Of a DNA stretch of 64,000 nucleotides, positions 40,071-47,731 are shown piece by piece (position 1 is the first letter of the stretch; each line of letters starts with the position of its first letter). The stretch spans positions 1 to 64,000 of the forward strand of contig JAAWDP010000011.1 of assembly GCA_022793815.1 (NCBI GenBank), given 5' to 3'. The notes below the pieces were generated by a model. That model made no database searches. It worked only from the letters and a program-made list of their open reading frames with translations, and was not told the DNA's origin. The stretch comes from Clostridia bacterium (GTDB lineage: Bacteria > Bacillota > Clostridia > Christensenellales > Pumilibacteraceae). The position numbers were made by a program, and so were the translations under genes.

Positions 40071-42431
40071 ATGGACATAAAACAAACACTTTCGGAAGAA
40101 TTCGGAATAAAACCCGAACACGCAAGCAACATCGTCTCCCTTATCGAACAGGGCAACACAATCCCTTTCATAGCGCGCTACCGCAAGGAAATGCACGGCG
40201 CATGCGACGACCAAGTACTCCGCGAATTTGCGGACAGACTTGCTTATCTGACCAACCTCGAAAAGAGAAAGGACGAAGTCAAATCGTCTATCGAGGGTCA
40301 GGGCAAATGGACGGACGAGCTTGCAGCCGCCCTCGAAAAAGCCAAAACGCTTACCGAAGTGGAAGATATATACCGCCCGTATAAGCAGAAGAAAAAGACG
40401 CGCGCGTCCGTCGCCGTCGAGAAAGGACTCGAACCTCTCGCCGACGTTATCTGGGCGCAGCAGCTGCAAGAGGGCGACATAAACGAAATAGCCGCGCCTT
40501 ACGTCGACGAAGAAAAGGGCGTCAAAAACGTCAAAGAAGCAATCGACGGCGCAACCGATATAATCGCCGAGCGCATTTCCGACGACGCCGAACTGAGAAA
40601 ATCTCTGCGCGCGTTCCTCGGCGCAGAGGGCGAAATAACCGCAAAACCCGTCAAAGACGCCGACCCGGAAAAGGCGAAGATATACGAAACGTATGCCGAG
40701 TTCAAAGAAAAGGTGGTAACGCTTCCGCCGCACCGTATTCTCGCGCTCAACCGCGGCGAGAAGGACGAGTGCCTCAAAGTCGGCATAATCGCCGATACCG
40801 AGCGCGCACTCGACATAGTGCGCGGCGCAGTCAAAAAGCAGTCGGTGTTCGACGCCGTAATGGAAAGAGCGATAACCGATTCTTACGAGCGGCTTATTTT
40901 CCCGTCCGTGGAGAGGGAAGTGCGCGGCGAACTTACCGATAAGGCAAGCGAGCAGGCGATAAAGATGTTCGAAGTCAATCTGCGCCCTCTGCTCATGCAG
41001 CCGCCGCTAAAAGGCAAAACGATAATGGGTCTTGACCCCGCATACCGCACGGGCTGCAAAATCGCGGTCATAGACGATAAGGGCAACGTGCTCGACCATA
41101 CCGTGGTTTACGCTACGCCGCCGCGTCCGAAAACAGAAGAATCCAAAGCCAAACTCAAAGAGCTTATCGATAAATACAACGTCGACGTGATTTCCATAGG
41201 CAACGGCACTGCCAGCAAGGAATCCGAAATATTCGTCAGCGAACTCATAAAAGAGTGCGACCGTCCCGTCTGCTATGCCGTAGTCAACGAAGCCGGCGCG
41301 TCGGTTTACAGCGCGTCCAAACTCGGAGCGGAAGAGTTCCCGACGTTCAAGCCCGAAACGCGCAGCGCGGTATCCATTGCGCGCCGCCTGCTCGACCCCC
41401 TCGCCGAACTCATAAAGATAGACGTCAAGTCGATAGGCGTGGGGCAGTACCAGCACGACATGCCGCAAAAACGCCTCAGCGAAGTGCTGGACGGCGTAGT
41501 CGAAGACTGCGTGAACAGCGTCGGCGTCGACCTCAACACAGCGTCGCAAAGCCTGCTTTCCCGTGTCGCGGGTCTTAACAGCGGTATAGCCAAAAACATA
41601 GTCGAATACAGAAAAGACAAACAGTTCCGTTCGAGAAAACAGCTGCTCGAAGTCGGCAAACTCGGTCCCAAAGCGTTCGAACAGTGCGCGGGATTCCTCC
41701 GCATTTCCGACGGAGACACCGTGCTCGACAATACCGCCGTTCACCCCGAAAGTTACGGGGCGGCGGAGAAACTGCTCAAAAAATACGGATTTACCGACAG
41801 CGACGTGAAAGACGGTAAAATAGCCTCGCTCGCAGAAAAAATCGCGGTTGACGGCAAAAGAAGCGTAGCCGAGGAAATAGGCGTCGGCGAGCCTACGCTC
41901 GAAGATATGATAACCGAACTGTCCAAACCCGGCAGAGATATCCGCGACAGCCTTCCGCCCGTGGTTCTGCGCGCCGATTTGATTGACCTCAAAGATCTCA
42001 AAGAGGGAATGGAACTCGACGGCGTCGTAAGAAACGTAGTCGACTTCGGCGCATTCGTGGACATCGGCGTTCACCACGACGGACTCGTCCACATTTCCGA
42101 GATAAGCAACGGTTACGTGGGACACCCGTCCGAAGCGCTCAAAGTCGGCGATAAGGTCAAAGTAAAAGTCATCGGCGTGGACGTGGACAAACAGAGAATA
42201 AATCTGTCCATGAAGCAGGCAAGCGGAGCCGCGCCCCGTCCTCAGCCCCAAAAACGCGAGAACTTCGGCAAACGCCCTCATGACGCTCAAAATAACGGCG
42301 CGCCCGGAAACCGCCCTCACGGCGATAGGAAAGACCGCCGCGGAAACGACCGCCGGAACGACGAACGCCGCGACAACCGTTCTCTCGACGATATGCTCGC
42401 CGCTCTCAAAAACAAATTCAGCAAACATTGA
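40071..42431 (+). CDS. tex: Tex-family RNA-binding transcription accessory protein
   Basis: 786 residues, the usual Tex length. The N-terminal helical domain contains Ile-Pro-Phe-Ile-Ala-Arg-Tyr-Arg-Lys-Glu. A YqgF/RNase H-like domain near residue 330 starts Gly-Leu-Asp-Pro-Ala-Tyr-Arg-Thr-Gly. Helix-hairpin-helix motifs follow (Leu-Leu-Ser-Arg-Val-Ala-Gly-Leu-Asn) and an S1 domain near 645-715 (Val-Val-Asp-Phe-Gly-Ala-Phe-Val-Asp-Ile-Gly). The tail is Arg/Asn/Asp-rich and disordered. Tex helps transcription and RNA turnover; its exact role in Clostridia is unclear. Confidence 0.95.
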   Translation: MDIKQTLSEEFGIKPEHASNIVSLIEQGNTIPFIARYRKEMHGACDDQVLREFADRLAYLTNLEKRKDEVKSSIEGQGKWTDELAAALEKAKTLTEVEDIYRPYKQKKKTRASVAVEKGLEPLADVIWAQQLQEGDINEIAAPYVDEEKGVKNVKEAIDGATDIIAERISDDAELRKSLRAFLGAEGEITAKPVKDADPEKAKIYETYAEFKEKVVTLPPHRILALNRGEKDECLKVGIIADTERALDIVRGAVKKQSVFDAVMERAITDSYERLIFPSVEREVRGELTDKASEQAIKMFEVNLRPLLMQPPLKGKTIMGLDPAYRTGCKIAVIDDKGNVLDHTVVYATPPRPKTEESKAKLKELIDKYNVDVISIGNGTASKESEIFVSELIKECDRPVCYAVVNEAGASVYSASKLGAEEFPTFKPETRSAVSIARRLLDPLAELIKIDVKSIGVGQYQHDMPQKRLSEVLDGVVEDCVNSVGVDLNTASQSLLSRVAGLNSGIAKNIVEYRKDKQFRSRKQLLEVGKLGPKAFEQCAGFLRISDGDTVLDNTAVHPESYGAAEKLLKKYGFTDSDVKDGKIASLAEKIAVDGKRSVAEEIGVGEPTLEDMITELSKPGRDIRDSLPPVVLRADLIDLKDLKEGMELDGVVRNVVDFGAFVDIGVHHDGLVHISEISNGYVGHPSEALKVGDKVKVKVIGVDVDKQRINLSMKQASGAAPRPQPQKRENFGKRPHDAQNNGAPGNRPHGDRKDRRGNDRRNDERRDNRSLDDMLAALKNKFSKH

Positions 42432-42440
42432 TAAAAACCA

Positions 42441-42466
42441 AACGGGAGCTCGTCCTCCCGTTTTTT
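42441..42466 (+). terminator. Terminator of tex
   Basis: AACGGGAG and CTCCCGTT stem with a six-base loop, then more Ts. Confidence 0.88.
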
Positions 42467-42519
42467 AATACGTAACACCGATTGTTCCGCAGTCTTTTAA
42501 TGTCAGTCCTTTTTCAACG

Positions 42520-42777
42520 TCACTTTGGGCGCAGCCGAGGAGTCCCCGTATATCGGTTCTCGGTTTGTTCTACAACCACATAAATGTCGTTAATGTCGCC
42601 CGCAGTTTCAGGCAGCCGCAATAGTGAATCCACGTATTTGATAAGTTTGTCGAATAAATACGTTAACTTTTTGTCGCGCTTGGTAATGCCCAAATGGCTT
42701 ATAAGTTCCAATAGCCTTTCCAACAAAACATATTCCATATCCAATTTTGTTTTTATCAAATCATTGCGTTTTTTCAT
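42520..42777 (-). CDS. Small helical protein divergent from an XRE regulator
   Basis: 85 residues, mostly helical and rich in Lys, Leu and Asp. No family was recognised. ATG follows AGAGG, and a consensus promoter (TTGACT-N17-TATAAT at 42828-42856) drives it. The last ten or so codons come from a copy of the dispersed repeat (42520-42550), so the original C-terminus may have been replaced. It shares its operator region with the divergent XRE gene, suggesting a two-gene regulatory or antitoxin-like unit. Confidence 0.6.
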   Translation of the reverse strand: MKKRNDLIKTKLDMEYVLLERLLELISHLGITKRDKKLTYLFDKLIKYVDSLLRLPETAGDINDIYVVVEQTENRYTGTPRLRPK

Positions 42778-42802
42778 TTAAGTAATCCTCTGTATTTATT
42801 TT

Positions 42803-42880
42803 TGACACATATATGTGTCATAATGTTATTATACTACACAAATATGCGTCAGTCAAGCAATTTGACACAAATATGTGTAT
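42803..42880. promoter_or_regulatory. Divergent promoter region with three XRE operators
   Basis: Three copies of TGACACAWATATGTGTCA: a perfect 18-base palindrome at 42803-42820, and imperfect ones at 42834-42851 and 42863-42880. Spacings are 31 and 29 bases, close to three helical turns. The middle site lies between the -35 and -10 of the minus-strand promoter, and the third ends in the TATAAT (42878-42883) for the plus-strand gene. Likely autoregulation by the adjacent XRE protein. Confidence 0.75.
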
Positions 42881-42921
42881 AATGAAGATAAATTGTATAT
42901 GAAGATAAAGGAGATACGCTG

Positions 42922-43134
42922 ATGTTAAATTACGGAGAAGCATTGAAGTCGCAGAGAGAAGCGGCGGGATATACGCAGCGGCAGTTGGCGAAAGCAACCG
43001 GTATAGGACAGCAGAATATAAGCAGGTGGGAAAACGGCGAAGTGCTGCCGAATATCGCTTTTTGCGTCAAGCTTGCGGATTTTTACGGAATATCTTTGGA
43101 CGAGCTTGTCGGCAGGGGACAGTACGCTCTTTGA
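42922..43134 (+). CDS. XRE-family repressor-type regulator
   Basis: 70 residues that are just a Cro/CI helix-turn-helix (Tyr-Thr-Gln-Arg-Gln-Leu-Ala-Lys-Ala-Thr-Gly, then Gln-Gln-Asn-Ile-Ser-Arg-Trp-Glu-Asn-Gly) and the usual Leu-Ala-Asp-Phe-Tyr-Gly-Ile-Ser-Leu-Asp-Glu-Leu helix. AAAGGAG lies before the ATG. Probably binds the three upstream palindromes to control itself and the divergent gene. Confidence 0.9.
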   Translation: MLNYGEALKSQREAAGYTQRQLAKATGIGQQNISRWENGEVLPNIAFCVKLADFYGISLDELVGRGQYAL

Positions 43135-43151
43135 AACCAACCGAAAAATAC

Positions 43152-43182
43152 AAAACCCCTCGGTTTTAAACCGAGGGGTTTT
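43152..43182. terminator. Bidirectional terminator
   Basis: AAAACCCCTCGGTT and AACCGAGGGGTTTT around a three-base loop. It is shared by the XRE gene and the convergent repeat-protein gene. Confidence 0.9.
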
Positions 43183-43200
43183 GTACTCCTGCAAACAGGG

Positions 43201-43560
43201 TTATTTTGCGGACTTTGCACTCGAAGACTTAGCCGAGGTGCTCTTCGCGCACGAAGATTTCGCGCTCGTAGATTTAGCCGAAGTCGACTTGTTCTGCGTA
43301 GCGGACTTGGTCGTCGAAGCCTTAGCATTCGTAGCTTTGGAAGCGGTGCTCTTAGCCGACGCATTCGAAGTCTTTGCGCTCTTAGCGTTTTGAGTGCTTG
43401 CATTTTTCGCATTCTGCGCGGATTTCGCATTCGTCGCTTTGTTCTGAGCGGACTTATTCTGAACGCTCTTTGCACTTTGCGTGCTCTTAGCGGAAGTGCT
43501 CTTCACGGACTTTGCGTTTTGCGCGCTCTTTGCGCTGCTGCAATTTTTGCTCTCTGCCAT
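43201..43560 (-). CDS. Low-complexity Lys/Ala/Ser/Asn repeat protein
   Basis: 119 residues built almost wholly from tetra- to hexapeptides such as Ser-Ala-Lys-Ser, Asn-Ala-Lys and Ser-Thr-Ser-Ala-Lys. It has about 30 lysines, almost no acidic or aromatic residues, and two cysteines. AAGGAGAG nine bases before the ATG supports translation. The composition is like histone-H1-type or other nucleic-acid-binding basic tails, but no family was recognised. Cytoplasmic, presumably disordered. A perfect palindrome lies just upstream. Confidence 0.7.
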   Translation of the reverse strand: MAESKNCSSAKSAQNAKSVKSTSAKSTQSAKSVQNKSAQNKATNAKSAQNAKNASTQNAKSAKTSNASAKSTASKATNAKASTTKSATQNKSTSAKSTSAKSSCAKSTSAKSSSAKSAK

Positions 43561-43590
43561 TTTGAAATTCTCTCCTTATCATAGTCTACA

Positions 43591-43608
43591 AAACGGTATG
43601 TACCGTTT
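43591..43608. promoter_or_regulatory. Perfect palindrome upstream of the Lys/Ala/Ser protein
   Basis: AAACGGTA-TG-TACCGTTT, 31 bases before the start codon. Either an operator or a leader hairpin. Confidence 0.45.
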
Positions 43609-43670
43609 GCATTAGTAGTATTTCCCGAGCGGCGGGAAATATACTTTTGAAGAGAAATTTCGAAATACGT

Positions 43671-44543
43671 TTATTCTTTAGTACCCTTGTATATCAGATA
43701 TCCGTGCAATCCGTCGGCGGACGAAACCGTAACGGCGTCGCACGTGACACGTTCTTTCAGCGCGGCGAGAATGGCAAGCCCCGCTTTGAGTACGTTCGCC
43801 CTTCTCAAATCCACGGCAGGATGTTTCGCCGCGATTTCCTCGGGCGATAGGGGAATGAGATACGACGTCAAGCCGTCAAGCGCGGCGCGGTCCAGTATCT
43901 TACCGTGTACTTTTTCGCTGTCGAAACCGTCCATTTTGTGCGCTATCACGGCAAGCGAGGAGAACGAACCGCTCGTGCCCACGCATACCGCGCTGTTTTT
44001 GAGCGGCACTCTCGCCACCGCTTCCCGCGCCAATGCCAGAAGCTCGAAATAATCGTTGCCGCCTACGTCCGTAAGCCGCACCGCGCCGATGGGCAGCGAC
44101 ATGCGCGAAATCTTCGCGTATTCGCCGACCGTTACGATTTCCGTACTCGCGCCGCCTATGTCCAGCAGTGCGTCCAAATCGGGGAAAAACAGTTTCGCGC
44201 CAAGATACGCGCACATCGCTTCCGTTTTGCCGTCTATGATGTCGGTGTCGAGCGAGGTGATTTGCTTGACCTGTTCAATCAGACTGTTGCGGTTTTTCGC
44301 GCTGCGCACGGCCTCGGTCGCATAAATGTAAATGTGTTTCGGCTTGCGCGAAACCGCGCTTTCGTAAAGGGTTTTAACGGCGTCTACGGTGCGCAAAACC
44401 GCGTCGCCGTTCAGAATGCCGCCCGTCTGACCCCGAGAAAGCTGGCATGTTATCGCTTCTCTGTGTCCCAGTGCGCTTTTCGACGGCGCAAGCAGTTTGA
44501 CGGAGTTGCTTCCTATATTTATAACAGCATCGTTTATTTTCAT
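43671..44543 (-). CDS. ppx: Ppx/GppA-family phosphatase
   Basis: 290 residues, the short exopolyphosphatase/guanosine-pentaphosphatase form with only the two actin-like lobes. Phosphate loop 1 is Asn-Ile-Gly-Ser-Asn-Ser (family mostly Asp-Ile-Gly-Ser-Asn-Ser) and loop 2 Leu-Asp-Ile-Gly-Gly-Ala-Ser-Thr-Glu. Thr-Glu-Ala-Val-Arg matches the conserved Ala-Thr-xx-Arg region. It hydrolyses polyphosphate or pppGpp. It follows divIC by about 90 bases on the same strand. Confidence 0.88.
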   Translation of the reverse strand: MKINDAVINIGSNSVKLLAPSKSALGHREAITCQLSRGQTGGILNGDAVLRTVDAVKTLYESAVSRKPKHIYIYATEAVRSAKNRNSLIEQVKQITSLDTDIIDGKTEAMCAYLGAKLFFPDLDALLDIGGASTEIVTVGEYAKISRMSLPIGAVRLTDVGGNDYFELLALAREAVARVPLKNSAVCVGTSGSFSSLAVIAHKMDGFDSEKVHGKILDRAALDGLTSYLIPLSPEEIAAKHPAVDLRRANVLKAGLAILAALKERVTCDAVTVSSADGLHGYLIYKGTKE

Positions 44544-44636
44544 GATTAAAAACAGTATATCCCGATTTTGTCCGCGCTTGCATAGGCAAAAGCGGACGCA
44601 TTACATTCGTTTCGTCTTGCGGCTGCGTAGTTGAAA

Positions 44637-44921
44637 TTATTTCGCTATGAACGCGCTTTCGCCTTCGCCTATAAGTCCGAGGTATTCGCGAGCGTAAGCG
44701 TCCACATATTCGTCGGTTTTGCGGTAATCTATGTCCGCCGCATTTTCCTTGATTGTTTCGTCTATTGCTATAAGTCGGGCTGTCAAAGCCTCCTGCCTCT
44801 GTTTGAGCGACGCAATCCGCACGAGATTGGTTATAAGCGCACTGATAAGCAGAACGAAAAATATTGCGGCGAATACCGTTACCATAACTATTGTTCTTTG
44901 TTTTTTTATTTCGTCGGTCAT
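44637..44921 (-). CDS. divIC: Septum-formation initiator (DivIC/FtsB-like)
   Basis: 94 residues: a short cytoplasmic N-terminus, one membrane helix (about 11-33), a coiled coil (38-65, with Leu-Lys-Gln-Arg-Gln-Glu) and the C-terminal Tyr-Ala-Arg-Glu-Tyr-Leu-Gly-Leu-Ile-Gly-Glu-Gly-Glu motif of DivIC. Acts in the division complex with FtsL and DivIB. GGAGG precedes the ATG. In Clostridia divIC usually follows yabP-yabQ; here it is about 5 kb away, with tex between. Confidence 0.85.
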   Translation of the reverse strand: MTDEIKKQRTIVMVTVFAAIFFVLLISALITNLVRIASLKQRQEALTARLIAIDETIKENAADIDYRKTDEYVDAYAREYLGLIGEGESAFIAK

Positions 44922-44977
44922 TGCCGCCTCCGCATAAAATATCCGTTATCGCCGCGCAAATGCGACGGCGTGTTTTA

Positions 44978-45007
44978 AGTATAGCACACCGCCGCCGCCG
45001 TAAGCAA
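44978..45007 (-). promoter_or_regulatory. Promoter of divIC
   Basis: On the minus strand TTGCTT, 18 bases, TATACT. Confidence 0.5.
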
Positions 45008-45057
45008 GCATTTTTGTCTTGTCGGCAAAAAAAATTGTCCGAAAGACTGCAAAATGC

Positions 45058-45086
45058 TTGACAGGGAAGCGCGAAATTTATATACT
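45058..45086 (+). promoter_or_regulatory. Promoter of the cupin-XRE regulator
   Basis: TTGACA, 17 bases, TATACT. Confidence 0.8.
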
Positions 45087-45094
45087 TATCCTCG

Positions 45095-45165
45095 GTTTAG
45101 AGATTATAAACTTTCGGTTTAGTTTTACGAAACGCTTTAAATCCCGAGTTTACAAATACTAAACT
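45095..45165. promoter_or_regulatory. Paired operators, GTTTA-N7-TAAAC
   Basis: Two inverted repeats with the same geometry: GTTTA-N7-TAAAC at 45095-45111 (at the predicted start point) and AGTTTA-N7-TAAACT at 45147-45165, 52 bases apart. Likely binding sites of the regulator encoded next. Confidence 0.6.
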
Positions 45166-45198
45166 TCGAAAACCGTTGCGGAGGACGTAAAAACGGGC

Positions 45199-45735
45199 AT
45201 GGAAATAGGATTGAAGATAAAACAGCTTCGGCTCAAAAACTCGCTTACGCAGGAAGAGCTTGCGGATAGGTGCGAGCTGACAAAGGGTTACATAAGCCAG
45301 CTGGAAAACGATTTGACGTCGCCGTCGATAGCGACGCTGAAAGACATTCTCACCGCGCTCGGGGTGGGGCTTGCCGAGTTTTTCGACGACGACGACAGCG
45401 AGCCGATAACCTACGGCGAAAACGATTACATAGTCAAAGACACCGACGAGTGCGTAACGAAATGGCTTGTGCCCACGGCTCAGAAAAACATGTGCGAGCC
45501 GATAATAATGACGGTGCGCGGCGGCGGAGCAACCGCCAAAGACTTGCCGCACGACGGCGAGGAATTCGGTTATATACTCGAAGGCGCAGTCAAACTGACC
45601 GTCGGCAGCCGTGTCGAGCGGCTTGAAAAGGGCATGAGTTTCTACTTCCGCAGCGACAAGACCCATTTTATCGAGAACACAAGCAAGACGGACGAGGCGG
45701 TATTACTCTGGATAACAACTCCCCCGAACTTTTAA
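45199..45735 (+). CDS. XRE-cupin transcriptional regulator
   Basis: 178 residues: an N-terminal helix-turn-helix (Leu-Thr-Gln-Glu-Glu-Leu-Ala, Thr-Lys-Gly-Tyr-Ile-Ser-Gln-Leu-Glu) and a C-terminal cupin (Glu-Glu-Phe-Gly-Tyr-Ile-Leu-Glu-Gly, Lys-Gly-Met-Ser-Phe-Tyr-Phe, His-Phe-Ile). This is the PuuR-like arrangement that often lies before potABCD in Firmicutes and is thought to sense polyamine levels. Here too it precedes potABCD, with 454 bases of repeats between. AGGACG-type ribosome binding site. Confidence 0.88.
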   Translation: MEIGLKIKQLRLKNSLTQEELADRCELTKGYISQLENDLTSPSIATLKDILTALGVGLAEFFDDDDSEPITYGENDYIVKDTDECVTKWLVPTAQKNMCEPIIMTVRGGGATAKDLPHDGEEFGYILEGAVKLTVGSRVERLEKGMSFYFRSDKTHFIENTSKTDEAVLLWITTPPNF

Positions 45736-45740
45736 CGGCG

Positions 45741-46108
45741 TATAAACGGCGCATAACGGCGTTAGGCTTGCGTTTTTGCTTCGGTCACGTACAAAAAAGT
45801 ACGCTCCCTTGCAAAATCCGCGCCTGCCTTGTTCTGCTTGTTTCTTCGCCGTTAAAAGCTCGTTACAAATATCGCACTGCTTTGTCAGACTGCGCACGCC
45901 TCGGTCATGTACGGGGGTGTACACTCCCGTCGGCGCTACTCGTCTTCCTCGCATTGCTCGTTTCTTCGCTCTCGGTTTAAGCTGCGTTCACGTACAAAAA
46001 AGTACGCTCCCTCGCAAAACTTGCGCCTGCCCGGTTCTGCTTGTTTCTTCGCCGTTAAAAGCCCGTTATAACGTCGCACTGCTTTGTCAGACTGCGCACG
46101 CCTCGGTT
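45741..46108 (+). repeat. Compound stem-loop repeats, copies 5-7, in tandem
   Basis: Three cores in a row: TCACGTAC-loop-GTACGCTC at about 45784-45808 (outer stem TTTTGC/GCAAAA), TCATGTAC-loop-GTACACTC at about 45904-45927, and TCACGTAC-loop-GTACGCTC at about 45987-46011. Each is followed by the tail CTGCTTGTTTCTTCGCCG or similar. The unit TTCGCCGTTAAAAGC...TGCTTTGTCAGACTGCGCACGCC is itself duplicated. No gene is present in 45736-46189. Confidence 0.75.
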
Positions 46109-46112
46109 ATAT

Positions 46113-46154
46113 GGCACTGCAAGCGCAGTAGAGGAATCTTAACCTATATAAAAA
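46113..46154 (+). repeat. Diverged short dispersed repeat
   Basis: GCACTGCAAGCGCAGTAG then GGAATCTTAACCTATATAAAAA, just before potA. Confidence 0.6.
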
Positions 46155-46189
46155 CACGTTTAATCAATTATTCAGGAGAATTTATTAAG

Positions 46190-47731
46190 ATGAACAACGA
46201 CACAAAACCCCCCGAGGTTCTCAGACAAAAATTCGATAAGATTATCGAAGTGAAGAACGTGACTAAGATTTTCGACGACGTGACGGTAGTCGACGACGTA
46301 AATCTTTCCGTGCGCCGCGGCGAGTTCATAACCTTGCTCGGTCCCAGCGGCTGCGGCAAAACCACTCTGCTGCGAATGATAGCGGGATTCGAAACTCCGA
46401 CAAACGGCAGAATATTTCTCGAAGGTCAGGATGTGACCGATTTGCCGCCGCACAAGCGCAACATAAACACCGTGTTCCAAAAGTACGCGCTGTTCCCTCA
46501 TTTAAACGTGTTCAAAAACGTGGCGTTCGGACTTAAACTCAAAAACATTCCCGACGGCTATAAGACGGACAAAAACGGCGGATTCAAGCTTGACAAAAAC
46601 GGCGAAAAAATTCCGCTTACGCGCAAATTCACGAAAGGCGAGATAGAAGAAAAAGTCGCGCGCGCCCTCAAACTCGTCGGACTCGATGCTTACGGGCACC
46701 GCGACGTAACCTCGCTTTCGGGCGGTCAGCAGCAGCGTGTAGCAATCGCCCGCGCGCTCGTGTGCGAGCCGAAAGTTCTGCTGCTCGACGAACCCCTCGG
46801 CGCGCTCGACCTCAAAATGCGCAAAGACATGCAGATAGAACTCATGGATATGCACAGCCGCCTCGGCATAACTTTCGTCTATGTCACGCACGACCAGGAG
46901 GAAGCGCTCACCATGAGCAATAATGTGGTCGTAATCAAAGACGGAGTAATTCAGCAGTACGGCAGCCCCAAGAAAATATACGACGAGCCGAGCAACGCAT
47001 TCGTCGCAAGCTTCATCGGGGAAAGCAACATAATTTCCGCCACCATGAAATCGGATTTCAACGTCAATTTCTGCGGAGTGGATTTCAAATGTTTGGATAA
47101 GGGCTTCGCCAAAAACGAAAGCGTCGACCTTGTGGTGCGCCCCGAAGACATAATAATCAAGAAGGCGGGCGGCAAAGGCGCGCTGTCGGGCGTCGTTACG
47201 CAGTGCATATTCAAAGGCACCTACTACGAAATGAACGTGCTGGCAAACGGCTACGAGTTCACCGTGCAGAATACCGCCGAGCATAAAACGGGCAGCGAGG
47301 TCACGCTCGACGTCGAGCCGGACGGCATACATATAATGAAAAAACAGCGCACCGTCAACGAATACGTCACCGAAGTGGACGGCGAAAATACCGTGGCTCT
47401 TTTCGGCGGCAGTTTCGAGTTTGTCAACAACCTCGGTTTTGCCAAAGGGGATAAGGTCGTTGCCCGTATTGCGTTCGATAAGGTCGAACTCACCGATGAC
47501 GAAAGCGACGGCACGGTCGGCGGCAATATCGCCCAAACCCTGTATAAAGGCAGTTACTATCAGGTTCAGGTGTACACCGACGACGATGACGATATCTTCG
47601 TCGACACCGCCGACGAATGGGACACCGACGACCGCGTGGGCATTGTAGTCGCGCCCGAAGCGATAAGCGTAGAACGCTTTGTCGAGGAAACGGAATCCGA
47701 CAGCGCGGAAGGGGAGGAAGACAATGGCTAA
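46190..47731 (+). CDS. potA: Spermidine/putrescine ABC transporter ATPase (extended)
   Basis: Powers polyamine uptake. 513 residues from ATG 46190 (CAGGAG upstream), well over the usual 370 or so. Walker A is Gly-Pro-Ser-Gly-Cys-Gly-Lys-Thr at 50-57, signature Leu-Ser-Gly-Gly-Gln at 176-180, Walker B Leu-Leu-Leu-Asp-Glu-Pro at 197-202, switch His234. A 25-residue insertion with two Asp-Lys-Asn-Gly turns sits between Q-loop and signature (about 121-147). After the normal TOBE domain about 120 more residues resemble a second TOBE-like unit and end in an acidic tail. Overlaps potB by eight bases. Confidence 0.92.
   Translation: MNNDTKPPEVLRQKFDKIIEVKNVTKIFDDVTVVDDVNLSVRRGEFITLLGPSGCGKTTLLRMIAGFETPTNGRIFLEGQDVTDLPPHKRNINTVFQKYALFPHLNVFKNVAFGLKLKNIPDGYKTDKNGGFKLDKNGEKIPLTRKFTKGEIEEKVARALKLVGLDAYGHRDVTSLSGGQQQRVAIARALVCEPKVLLLDEPLGALDLKMRKDMQIELMDMHSRLGITFVYVTHDQEEALTMSNNVVVIKDGVIQQYGSPKKIYDEPSNAFVASFIGESNIISATMKSDFNVNFCGVDFKCLDKGFAKNESVDLVVRPEDIIIKKAGGKGALSGVVTQCIFKGTYYEMNVLANGYEFTVQNTAEHKTGSEVTLDVEPDGIHIMKKQRTVNEYVTEVDGENTVALFGGSFEFVNNLGFAKGDKVVARIAFDKVELTDDESDGTVGGNIAQTLYKGSYYQVQVYTDDDDDIFVDTADEWDTDDRVGIVVAPEAISVERFVEETESDSAEGEEDNG

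Noticed and set aside
45741..46108. CRISPR array
   Set aside because: Repeats are long, imperfect and irregularly spaced with no unique short spacers and no cas genes.
45776..46189. An N-terminal extension of potA through the repeat region
   Set aside because: The 138 extra codons translate repeat DNA; the ATG at 46190 has a ribosome binding site and matches the family start.
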